Part shown: positions 12,433 to 24,800 of the stretch, piece by piece | Position numbering within the stretch: the stretch's first letter is position 1 | Layout: each line of letters starts with the position of its first letter | Assembly (NCBI RefSeq): GCF_001039355.2 | Contig: NW_019773714.1 | Span: 184,725 to 248,724, forward strand | Length of the DNA: 64,000 bases | Origin: Lingula anatina | Lineage: Eukaryota; Brachiopoda; Lingulata; Lingulida; Lingulidae | Reading direction: 5' to 3' | Notes under the pieces: model-generated | Databases searched by the model: none | Told to the model about the DNA's origin: nothing | Seen by the model: only the letters and a program-made list of their open reading frames with translations | Program-made: the position numbers and the translations under genes

Positions 12433-14475
12433 ACTTTGGAAACAAGAGGAGGCGTAGGAACCTGGGGCTAGGGCTTACAACCCCCCCCCCCAACCCTCCA
12501 TCTTTTACAATGTATGATAAGGTTTATTTGGGTTCAAAGCTGAGGGACTGTGGAAGTATTCTATTCACACGTACTTGAATGAAGTCAAAAGTAAAAGATA
12601 TGTTGGTGATCATTAGGTGTGTGTGAAAGTTATCTTTCAGAGTTTCTCAATGGCAAGTAAAAGAGATACACATGAAAAAATGTTATTTTGGCTAGCAATT
12701 TGTAATAAATATCTGATTGAAATTGAATAAAACAACCTTTCTGATTTTGTAACCAAGACGGCAGTTCTGTTGTTACTGACACCGGCATCACTCGCTGATA
12801 AATGCACAAAGCTGGGAGGCTATGTTAAGGAAAATACATCAGAAGTGTCCAATTCATGTTGCAGGTAATTGTTCAAATACTAAACTAAAATAATGATTAT
12901 TTTCATGCTCGTTTTGACAATTTAAGTTACTTTATGTCATGGTGCAGGACATGATTAAGCCTCCATTTTGGAATGTTTTTGCAACAGAGATAATACTACA
13001 TACTGAAATCTTGACAAATCTGTGTGTAACTTTTTATTTTCTCAAAAATATCAAATTTAAGATTCCCCAGTTTATTACATGTAAAGTACCTGTAAGTAAT
13101 GCCTCAGGAGTAATAAATATCCTAAAGACATCTCTAACAGTGATAACGATACCATGGTGCTTGCACACATAAAAAGTTTTCCAATTTCTTATCACAAAAA
13201 GTCCTGTATCAAATATCACACCTCTGAACATGAAAGAATTGCGACAATTTACATAATTTGGACAGACAGAGCAATGGATGGATGAATGAACATACAGACT
13301 GATGATGGATGGATAATAAATAAATGAATGGATATTGGCTAGATGAGGAATTGCGGATGGATAGATAGATGGAAAGTGGATAAATGAAAGCTAGATAGTG
13401 AATCAAAGTACACATAAATTATGGATAGATAGTGCACTGATGTATAGATAGTGAACGAATTAAGAGATGTATGGATAGGGAGGGTTAAAGAAAGGTAGGA
13501 ATGTTCTATAGGAACTTATGGAAAAAGGGATGAATGGATGAAGGAATGTATTAGGTCTCATCATTTTTTGGACAAATTGCATTGAGCAGTACACTGTTAT
13601 CATTTTTTATGTTTTTTAACTTGGGCTTATAAAAACAGGGATTTTAAAAATAAAATAACTTAGCTCACTTCAAAACAGCCATGCACTTTGAACATCTTAA
13701 CCCAAGTATGTAACAAAAGGGCAGTCCTGATAACAAAACAGGCCATTGTGTTAGTTGAACTTGATTTGATGTCCTCACACAAATACCATGATACATGTAT
13801 TTCTGCTTTGATTTATAACCATTTTATTATTGTGTTAGCAGATTTGCCAATGCACTGTAGCAATCAAATCAGTGTAATCCTATATATCAACATGTTACAG
13901 TTTTTTCCAGTGCTCCATCTAAAAGTTTTCAGCCACCTTTTTGTCCTGTTCCACATTTCACTTCTAATAAAAATGTAAATAACTTTCATACCCTAGATCA
14001 ACACCATTTCCACCCTAGATCATATTTAATTTTAATTAAAATTAAGTTAAAATAAATTTGAATTTGAATCCAATGGACAGATTAAAGCTCAGCATTTCTC
14101 ACAGAAAACACAAAAATGTGTCTGTGATAATATAAAGGGCTCAAAATCAAGTTGGACAACTTCTGACTTAAAGAAAATACAGTAATGGCTTAAACACTTG
14201 GTAAAAATGGTGTCACTAAAACATTGATATATTTTCAGCTAAGGGGGATAACTCAAAAATTCAATCAGCTGATCCATACTCAGATATATGCAGCTGTCTG
14301 TACATGTCCCTACTGTCTTTTGGGGGGAGGGGAAACTAATGAACGCGGTTATACAACCCCTCCCCTCAATTAAACAGCATTCAGAAAAATATATCAGACT
14401 TTAAATTTTCATGAACAGTTGCAGAAAAAAATAAACGACTGAATGCAAATCAATACAAAGAAAATAATAAAATAC

Positions 14476-14643
14476 CTCGTCTTTGGTGACATACGTTCCA
14501 GGGACGTAACCAACCTCCCCGAATCCATTTTGGACGAGCCACCAGTCGGGATGTTTTTGATCAATGACAGTGAATTTGTCATCCCGATTGAAGCTTAAAG
14601 TATGGGGGACTGTCGCTTCAAAATCGTACAGTGCACGGAACAT
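14476..14643 (-). CDS. NCKIPSD: First coding exon with SH3 domain, NCKIPSD/SPIN90-like
   Basis: The ATG at 14643 opens 56 codons that end exactly at a donor (GAC GAG|GTATTT). The peptide is a complete SH3 fold: MFRALYDFEA at the start, acidic RT loop, WWLVQ and GYVPGTYV. An SH3 domain beginning at the initiator methionine in the form M-x-RALY is characteristic of NCKIPSD (SPIN90), which binds Nck and the Arp2/3 machinery to nucleate linear actin. The name rests only on this one domain. No further exon was identified downstream on the minus strand before the SLC26 gene. Either the gene has very long introns reaching past SLC26 or the exon is orphaned. It is head to head with TUBGCP6, with 690 bp between the two ATGs, so they may share a promoter. 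Confidence 0.6.
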
Positions 14644-15333
14644 ACTCGTATGTTTGATTCGGGTTTCTGTGAGAGACTTCTGTAAAGCTGACAGGTGAAA
14701 AGCGGTACAAATGATGCGCCAAATGAATGAAATCGCCTTCCTCACAGCGACATCTTGAAAGTGTAGCTCCGCAGTCAAGCAGGCGACTGATGTTTCATTT
14801 AAAAAATGCAATATTGAAATGTTGTAGATCACAAGCACAAAAAAGATAAGTGTTCAATTTTTAATTTGAAGAAATTAAGCTATCTATGTTTTTGTAATGA
14901 AATTAAATGAAGTATTACACTTAAAACAGTTCTCGAAAATGTCATTCTGCGGACTTACTCTGGCGGTAAAAATAACAAGTGAAAACTGAAAATTGGATGC
15001 GAGTGTTTGTATTTTTATATGGTGTTGGTGAGATCAGTGTATGCGCAATTACTTCGAATTCTTATGTATATGTTGATAAGGGTGTGAATGTTGATTGATA
15101 CAGGTAAATTTGATGTTGTATTTTGCGATATTCCAAAACTGAAGCGGGTTTTGGACGGGAAACCGACAGGATTGTTCACGTAATATCTGTATTGTTCGGT
15201 AATGTCCTTGACTCTATTTCAGTTTTTTAAACACGAAAATTAATATATTACTTTTTTAGACATGAGGCTGCATCTTGACAATGAGTACAACGTCTTTAAT
15301 ACAATGGCAGTGCACACCTAGAGAAGAGAGAAA

Positions 15334-18300
15334 ATGAATACAGATTGCCACAGCAGTTTGCACATTCTTGCCAACCAACTTTGTGACACATACTGCAGAG
15401 ATGGACGCAAGGCTTTTCTGGTCCAGCCACGCCTGTCAAAGGCAACCCTAAAAAGAAGGCTACGCAAAAAGTTTTATGAAACTCTTTTCAAACACCAAAA
15501 GGGTCCTCACAGGTTAGTTTGTTACATGTTGATTGAAAATAAAAGACAATAGACTTGCCCATAATTTACAGCCCATTGATATAGAATATTCTTTCATAGA
15601 ATTAGTTTAATTGTTTAGTGTTAGTTAACCTATTCCTAATAGAGCAACGTGAGAATCTTAAAGCTACACTAAGGGCTCATTCCCATTGAAACGATTGGTC
15701 TACATAGATTGATCCAACTCTGCAGAGACTCTTGCTGAATGCAGTCAGTTTACCAGATTAACACACCTCCTCCTGGTGTTGAGTAGAATACAGAAAAGCT
15801 GGTGATTATATGAGCATGTTAGAAAAGAAAAAAAAATGATCTAGGTAGCATAAAAGTGTCAGTGGGAGTGAGCCCTTAGTCACCCATAAATACTGACCAA
15901 ACCATGACTCTCCCAGGTCAAGGCAGTAACCAATTACAATGTCATTGAGGTTTGTTCTGTTCTGCCTTTCAGGTGGGGATCTTATTAACTTAATTACCAC
16001 TTATTATAAACCATCTTATCTAATATGATATTATAGTTTGAACCATTTATGATATATTAATTGTAATAACCATAGCTGCTTCTTTGATTTATCTGTAGAG
16101 GTTTTGATAATATGAAGACATTTTACCTTGACTTTATTGTGTTAAGGCCCCTTTACACTGAATGCGCGTCCTTTCTGCGTTCTTTGTACGACCATGAAAC
16201 TGGCATAGCTGTGGTCATAGAAAGGAGGCACAAGCATCTCTCTGGTTGCAGAACGAATGCTCAAGAAAGGCTGGCAGTCGGCACGTGCTATATTATATTT
16301 TATTTTACTCTTAAACGGGGCCGCACTGCGGGACGCAGAAAGGACGCCGTCCAGTGTAAAGGGGGCTTTACTATGATTTGGTTGCTATGGATGGGGTTAC
16401 CATGGTTTGGGTTGCCATGGTATTTTCATATTGCTTAAGTTATTACCTTGAAGGTTTTGACATGGAGTTCATAGCTGAGAACCTTATGCCTTATCATACA
16501 GGAGTACATGTATGAAGATGGAAATTAAACCAAAAAAGCTGCTTAATTATAGGTGAATTGGTCAGCTGGCTCTCTCCCAGAATAAACGGTAATGGATAAT
16601 CACGTAGACCAACATTACTGAAAGCCATGTGAGCTGACCTCTGTCACCTAATTAAAGCTTGATATCTGTTTACAGGTCACATCTGACTGGTTCAGCACCA
16701 CCGAACCCAGACTTGACACCATGTGAACTGACCTGTGTTATCTGATTTAAACTTGTCTTTTATATTTCCAGGTCACCACTGACCGGTTCGGGACCGCTGA
16801 ACCCAGACTTGACACCATGTGAACTGACCTGTGTTGAGCAGGTGTATGTGTATGCCTACAACTTGAGATGCCAGAGGAAATTTGACCAGGCCAACAGATT
16901 GGAGGACCTGGTGAAGAAATTACTAGAAAATGCGGGTAGGAATCATGAAGTAGACTTTGCATAACAAAGATTCCAGTTGATAAAAATTCTTTAGCTTTAG
17001 CGTTGAGAAAATTTGTTGTTCAAGATAATTTATTAATTGAGTTATAAGTTCTCTTTATTTGGTGTCTACTGTATGTGATTCATGTTCTTAGAGAAATGAT
17101 GGTGGATATTGAGGAGTGATGCATAATTAAAAGTGTTTGGTAGTTTGATGCAGCTAATGGACTAAGTAATCTGGTAATAAATTTGCAATAACTACAGTAG
17201 ATGTGTTCAATCTTTTTTATTCTTATTTCAGGAGAAGAAGAGCAGCAGCATGCCAATGCAGTACTGATATTTCTATTAGCCCTGTCCAACAGTGTCCAGA
17301 GCTCAAATCCACCTGTGCTAGGCCATGGTGACCAGAAGTTACCTATAGTGTACATCAGCAAGGTGATTCCTTAGCCTGACCTCATGCCTCATGCTACTAT
17401 GATGATAGTATTACATTGTCAAGTTTGAGAGTTTGTTAGATGTTGGATTTTGGTGAAAAAAAAAGATTGTTTCACAGAGCAGTGCTATTCACTGGTTTGG
17501 GGGGCGGGGCTTCCTTCAAAATTCTTCTGTTATGCCATATTACATATTTTTATGATATGATATATATATATGTGTGTGTGTACATTTTCCTTATATACTT
17601 CAGGAAAGTGAGGCCAGAGTTCTCCCTGTTGGACCCTCAGTGTATGGGGACAGCAGGCTACCACAGCAGGGTACCACAACTTACATGCAATATCCAAGGT
17701 GAAAATACAGTAACAGTATCATTTATTGTAACACTTGTGATTTTCTTATCGTTTATAGTTTCACTTTTTGTAAATGGCTCTTTGCTCTTGGCCACATGCT
17801 ACATGTTAAATATGATTTCGCAAAGTAAAGGAATTGAAAAAAAATTCTTTTCTCCCTTTTTTTTCTTCTTGCTTCATGAGTAAATGTTCTTATTTCATGT
17901 CCAGTCATGAGTTCATTTTTGAATGATATTCTTTTTTTTTTTTTTGTATTACATTCCCTTGTAATTTTTTTTTAATTAATGGTAAATATCATACTTATTT
18001 CGCAGGTGGGTATTTGAGGAAGCATTGCCAGTGCAGCCACCTCTTCTACCTTTGGACACAGGTCTGACATTGAACACCGAGGTTAGTTTAGTGGGGATAA
18101 ATACAACACCTGGCATGGATATGCTTGTCTTATATTATATTGCTGTATTATTTCAGTAAATAATACCCAGAAAATGCAAGTGATGGACATGAATAATTAT
18201 TTAATATTAAAATGGAGGATTTTAATCTGTAAAACAATAATTTTGAAATGTCAGTTACATTTTTCCAAATTTCACAAATGAGGAGAGAGTGGAACTGATT

Positions 18301-21300
18301 CTTAATTTTTATTTCAGGTGTTCCATGCAACTCCAGGAAGTCAGTTACCAGGAAATGGTCTCTTCAGGCCAAAGGTAAGTATAGTGTAGGTTAGATAAAC
18401 AGGAAAGAAGGGTGCAGATTGAAAGTATAAACCAGTAAGATGGGTCAGAACTAAAACCATGTGGTACAGTGAGTAACCAAGGTACCTGTTCAGCATTTGC
18501 CAAGGAGTCCATTGTTAGGGGCATTGATTGTGATATTGCATTGTAAGTCCACTCCTCTTGATAAGTATGAGATATCTTTTACTTTTAATATTGGATTAGA
18601 ACTATATTGTCTTGCCAGAATTTGAAAGAGGGGGGAAACCTTTGTACTCCACCCTGACAATGATATAGGATTGCATTATATTTTGAAATGTCAACTGTGT
18701 TAAAGCTGAGAGTATATTTTTAATTCTACCTTTTTCAGCCAAATGTTCATACTGAATTCTCAATTGAATTACATAAAAAGATTAGGATTAAATTTTGTAT
18801 ATTAAGTAAATATGCATCACCTTTAAATATGCTTTAGATAATTTGTTATTTTGATTTTTTTAAAGAGTATTCTGGAAGACAGCTATGAGAGAAATCGCCA
18901 GTTCACCTTGTTTGGGGGCTTGGTCAGTGGTGGCCGGTCATCTTCCCTGGACATCAAGCTAGAGGTTCCAGAGTTGAGAGAAGACAGGTTAGGATAGCTT
19001 TTGGAATTACCTTTGGTCAAAATTGTCCTCAGCTCATTGCTGTGTGCAAACTGTACCTGTATGAAAGTTGACAAAGGAGACCTAATAACTGACAGTGCTA
19101 TAGTTCTCTTATTTGTTTATATCATTTATTTCCCTGCCATTATTAACATTTGAACTTTGAGCTAAATTGTTTTTTTTTTTTTAATGTGTATCAGATTTAC
19201 ATTATTTCAACATTAACATGACTTTTTTTTTAACATTTTAATTTTTTCTTTCTGTCAGTATGCCTGAAATTCGAATCCCCAAAATACCCAAAGTACAAGA
19301 GGTGAGATTTTGTCAAAACATTTTTCATGAAATTTTACCTTATAAATGTTTCTTGTTTTTTACTAATTCATGATTGAGATGTTTTTGATAGATGTCTTCA
19401 TATTTTAATACTTTGAAAGTTGCTAGCTTCAGTTAAGTAGAGTAATTATTACCAATATAAAGTTGGGCACTAATGCAGTAAACTTCAGTATCTTTGCTTG
19501 TTACAAATGAAAGGTTTCACAAACATCAGAAGACGAGGGTTTTATGGAAGGTAGCACACCATCTTCAGAAGTAGCATCATCACCAGTTTCTACACAAGAT
19601 GGAGCCACCATATGGGAACTGGCATTAAAGTACACTAGAAATAGGCATTACACTTGGGAGAATGTAGGAAAGTAAGTGCTGCTCTGAAAATATAAACATT
19701 GGTTATTGTATCAGAAAGCAAGAAGTAAACAGAAAATGTTTTTAAAAGTTGTATAACTAGCTATTTTCGGTTCCAGTTCAAAGAACTGCCGGTGTGTGTA
19801 AAAAAAGTGTTCCTACTTGCACAGAGATTTTTTCCCAATTTTAACATGAAATCCAATTCTTTTCTTTGTGGCTAAGTACTTTGAGTGGTTCTAAAACCCA
19901 CAGTCATAAGACCAACCCCCTATTACTTTTTTTTCCACAACCAAAAGTTACGTCTTCTTGTGTCATGATATGACAAATACAGTAAATTTTGCTTAACTAA
20001 AGATTGATACTTGGGTCCATTGCAGTCTTTGCCAAGACCCATTTTTGATTTTTAAGTTGATTCAATTATATTTATTTTTATCTCCAGAGAACCTGGTCCC
20101 ACTGAGAGACCCTACATCACTGAGGCAGGATCACAGGCATTTGACCAGCTTAATGACACACGCATGCAACAGTTGTCATTGGTGGATGCCAAATTCAAAC
20201 TACCAACCAAAAGGCTGGTTACACAGAGGCTATTGGTCAAAGATGTGTTGAATCTTTTAATTGGTTTGCCTTCGCATACGTTTCTTTTTGATGAGGTGAG
20301 TTGTATCTTTTTTATTATGTCCAAGCTTGTATGTATTGTGTTAAACAAGATTGAGAAGTGTTTCAAGTAACCGTTTGCAGGTCAAATATAAGAATTATAA
20401 GAAAAATTGGTTCAAAATTATTGGATTATAAAATATTTTCCCAGCTAAGATAATTATAAGGCCTGTAATTTAATTTGAATTGCTGAAAATAAATTAATTA
20501 AAATGATAACCCTTAAACATTACAGGCACTCCAGACTTTCACAATGAAAGAAGGCACATATTTATCAGGAACCTCTCCAGAAGGAATACAGACTTTGTGC
20601 AGTAGTTTCTTGGAGTGTGGCTCCCTCTACAGTAGATTGAGCACATTTTCTCTGCCACCTGTTGTGAATTCCCTGTACACAGCTGGACTCATATTCCAGG
20701 CTTTCACTGAGGCTGTTAGAAAGTATCTTCAGCACTATCGTGATGTTGTCTTAAGTGTTCCCGAGGGCATGACGCTGCTGGAACTGAAGGTTTTATTTCA
20801 TAAAGTTATTATGCAGATGAGGTAAGTCATGCTTACTTGATGTATGGTCTGTCAGATTCAGAAAACCTGTTTACTTTTTATGCTTTGCACCATGACTTAA
20901 TGTTGTTTTGATTTGACCTCGTTGAATCGAACTTACAGATCTATAAGATTGCCCATGCTGTTCATACTGCATAGATAAATACTCTTTTGTGTGTGTCAAT
21001 ATACAACTGTCACTGTGTCTTTGAAATGGTACTCTGAAAAGTTTTGCTTGCCTACATTGTAACTAGAAATATTTGATATTAAGGAAGATTTAATTTTGAG
21101 CTCATATCCTTTTTTGGTGATTCCAGGTACTTGGGAGCACTATGCAGATGTGACACTGGAGGAAATAGTGAAGAAGAATTTCCCACTGTAAGCCTTTTTT
21201 TCACAAGAATTATTAGTTACTTAAACTAAACCTTAGTAAAAATAATGTGTGGATTATTTTAAAGGTGAAACTTGTTTGGGGAATTTTTTTTAAAGTAACA

Positions 21301-21831
21301 GTGGAACAATATTCCAGATTGCTCATTTGCATTTGGATATGGCATATATATTTGATTTTTCTTCCAGGGAATCCAGCTCCTGTCTTACCTGTACCAGGAA
21401 GCACTGAATGCTGTCAATTCAGACAACTACCCCATGCTGCTGTCTCTACTGTGTACTACTGCTGGACCTTATCTTATGTCAGTATTAGATGATTGCATTG
21501 GCTTGTATAGGTGCAAGTGTGTTTGGGTGGAAGAATGTATGCACATGTTTGCACAGGATGCCTGTCAGCCTGTATCTGTTCTTGTTTGCCTCTGTATGTG
21601 TTAGGGTGTTTACATGCACGCATGCATATGTTCATATTGGTTTATAAATGCATCTGTGTGGGATTAGACATGCCAAAGAAGCTTTTATAACTAGAAATGA
21701 TTGGTTGTAACAATAATCATTTCTTTCAGTTTTTATCTTAAATATTGTATTTATACTTAAAGCTTTTTTTCTCCAAAGCCTTACCTGAATGCATTTATAT
21801 TATTATGATTATTATTATTATTATTATTATG

Positions 21832-21864
<33 letters not shown>

Positions 21865-24800
21865 TTTTGTCCAAGGCTGGGTATTCGAGGGAGTGTGCAG
21901 AGACATCTATGGAGAGTTACAAATACGAGTCAGTGGAGAATATCTACAGCGCAGGGGTAGGCGATGTCTTTGTAGTGAAAAGTCAATGCCTGTTTCACAA
22001 AGAGTGTCAAAAAGTCTTTGGGTTTTGCTTGGATGGCTGAAAGATAGAGGATTATCCAAAGCTGACTTTGCAATATTGTTTTAAGAGCACTTTTTGATAG
22101 ATTTTTCCTCAATAATGGTTTATTGTTTTGCAAAGTAATTATTGACAATGTAGTAAATTTTCAGTGCAATAATAATAATGTTAATACTGCTAATTAAATT
22201 TGCTGTATTTTAATCCAAATCCCAGATCGTAGTTACTGGACCAAAGGCTACCAGTTGTTGGCTGCTGAGACAACCTCCTCTGTGCCATTGTTTCTCACTG
22301 ATCTGGCCAATGACATCTTTGTGTGTGGAAAGTCTATCAATCTGCTCAAGCTGTGTTGTCCAGAGGTGAGATTTGTACTTGAACTGTTTAAGTAGATGTG
22401 GTAATAGCTTATATACCTCAGGACAGGAACATTATTTAGAGAATGAGATTGACATGATTTGGTGTTGTATTATGAAGTAGTTGATTATGATTATGATTAT
22501 CTAGGTGACTTACAGTTGTCTTGCTTATTCAGTGTAATCATCATATTTGCATGAATAAATTGGAAAAAATGAAAATCATATTTTATATGGCTGTGTATAG
22601 ATATTTATTCTGAAGGGCAGGTGAGGTCTTAAGCTATTAACAGTTTGTCCTGCCAGTTCTTATAAATGCTTGTCACTCAGTGTATTAACTCTAAAAGTGA
22701 AAATATTTTTTCACAATTTTCCAGCACTTTATGTGTAACATAGATGTCCCCATCCCGCGATTAATGATCACTTTCTCAGAGGAAGAGCTGAGCAGCATAG
22801 AACAGAGGTGCCAGATCTATGTGAACATGGTGGAGATGAGGGCAAGGCAGATACTGATGACTAGGTTGGTTTACTTTCGCTGCCAATTTTATGATTTTAA
22901 TGCATTGATTGTTCCCTTTTGTGTGTTTGTGTGTGATTTCGTCATATTTTAGAACATGGATGAAGAATGTTTTGATTTTGGTTTATCATTTAGATGTACA
23001 CTGATTCAATGGTATGCAAGGGCAATGAGCATACTTACATTATAATTTTACTTATATTGTAATATCTAGTAATTTTTTTAAAACTAATTCTTGAAGTTAA
23101 TACAAAATTACCCAATTATACTTAAATTCTTAATAAGATTTTTACTGGAAATGCATGTGTGTGTGCATGCATGTTGGCTATACGAAATTAAATAAAAAGA
23201 GCATGGTTTGTTCTAGGGAGCAGATGCTGGAGCGTGTAGTGCAAGCCAGGCAGGATTTGGTACAAAGAGCGCGACAGGCACAGGTACGGGAGATGGACAG
23301 ATTGAAAGGTAACTATACCTGTCCAATACTTTTTTCACTGTAACCTGAGATTTGATAAGATAAGATTAGATTAGCCTGAGATAAGATAGCAGAATCTATC
23401 AGAATTTCATATGATGGTAAAATGAACACATAAACATTTCAATATTTTTATGTGCTCCTTACCAATATTAAGAGAAGTTGATGTAGAATTGACATTTTAT
23501 TTAATTTTGCTTCCATTTAATATCTTTTTATGACCCTTGTTTTTCAGCCAGAATTGAAGAAATAAGAAAAGCAGAAGATATAAAAAAGAGAAAACAGTTT
23601 AGAGAATTGAAGGAACAAATGGAGAAAGATTTGAGAGTAAGCAAATATTGAATTACTATAATTCCTGAAATATGTAAAGAAATCAGAATTAATATGAATT
23701 TAAATTGAAAATTAAACATTTTTTTAAAGTAAATGCCCATAAGCATGAATGGTGTTTTGAGAGATTTTTCTTTTGTATTAACTGAAACTTGTATGCCTAA
23801 CTCCAATCTTCATCTAACTTGAACAAGTTTTCTGGTCCCAGATACAAAAAGTCTTTGATATATTTTTATTCAGTGATATTGATCTCCTCCTTTAGTATGT
23901 GTTATTTTCTGCTGACTCGTTATTCTTACCACTGTTTTAGAGGCGAGCCATGGAGGTTGAACAGGAGAAACAAGAGGATCGGGACAGAATAGATGCTCAG
24001 TTGAGGAAGGAGGAGGAGGCCGCAGAAGCTGAAGCTGCTTTGGAGGAGAGAGCAAGGTAGAGGGACATTTACCTAATTTTTTACCCACGTCAGAATTTTA
24101 GTTTGATATATTTATATGCTTGGTGCTTGTGGCTCGGTTTGTGTCAGTGGAGCTGAAGCCAGAGACATGAACTTTTCAAGTCTTATACATTTTTACTCAT
24201 ACTCATTAGATTTATGCAGAATTAAAACTTCAAAAATAATATTAATACAACATTTCCTCTCATATTTTTAGGAAATTTTTGTGGTAGTTGTGTGGGAGTG
24301 GAAAAAATGATTACAATTTTAGCTGGCTCCTTGTCAGCTATTTTTTAATAACCTTTTGCCTTTGCACAATTTTGTGCTCTTGGAATACTCCCTAGTTGCT
24401 GACTGATTTATTGTTTTCCAGGGAGGAATTAGTAGAATACTACCAGAAGCTAACAGAGGAGGCAGCGTTTAGAGAGCAGAAGGCACTGTGGCGTGTACGC
24501 AGGAGACAGCTGGATCTAGCCAGGCAGACTTTCCTACAACAAGATGAGGATAGGTGGAGTGCAGAAATGAGGAAGAAACAAGGCAGTGTGGGTGATTCTG
24601 TATGTACTGTATTTTAGCTTTAAAGAAAGAAAAGAAATGGCTTTTTTCTATTCCTCTTTTGTTTTATTTTATTATTTTTGAAGGCAAATAAAAGAAAATG
24701 AATGTTCAGTAGAAACTAAAAGAGGTAATATTATTTATACATTGAAAGTTAAATTTATAAACTTTTTTGTGCTTACTGTTATGAAAATGGAGTGCTGATT

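Larger units (their letters stand above)
10880..14475. other. Gene-free stretch with MITE copies and degenerate GATA/GATG repeats
   Basis: No exon is recognisable on either strand. The stretch contains two MITE-like copies (listed separately) and a long degenerate GATG/GATA tetranucleotide region at about 13265-13560. It also has low-complexity AT sequence around 13600-14350. If the SH3 exon at 14476-14643 belongs to a longer minus-strand gene, its later exons were not found here. Confidence 0.6.

Noticed and set aside
21745-21960. Open frame with a long run of isoleucine or tyrosine
   Set aside because: ATT microsatellite next to a genuine TUBGCP6 exon. Only the exon part is coding, in another context.
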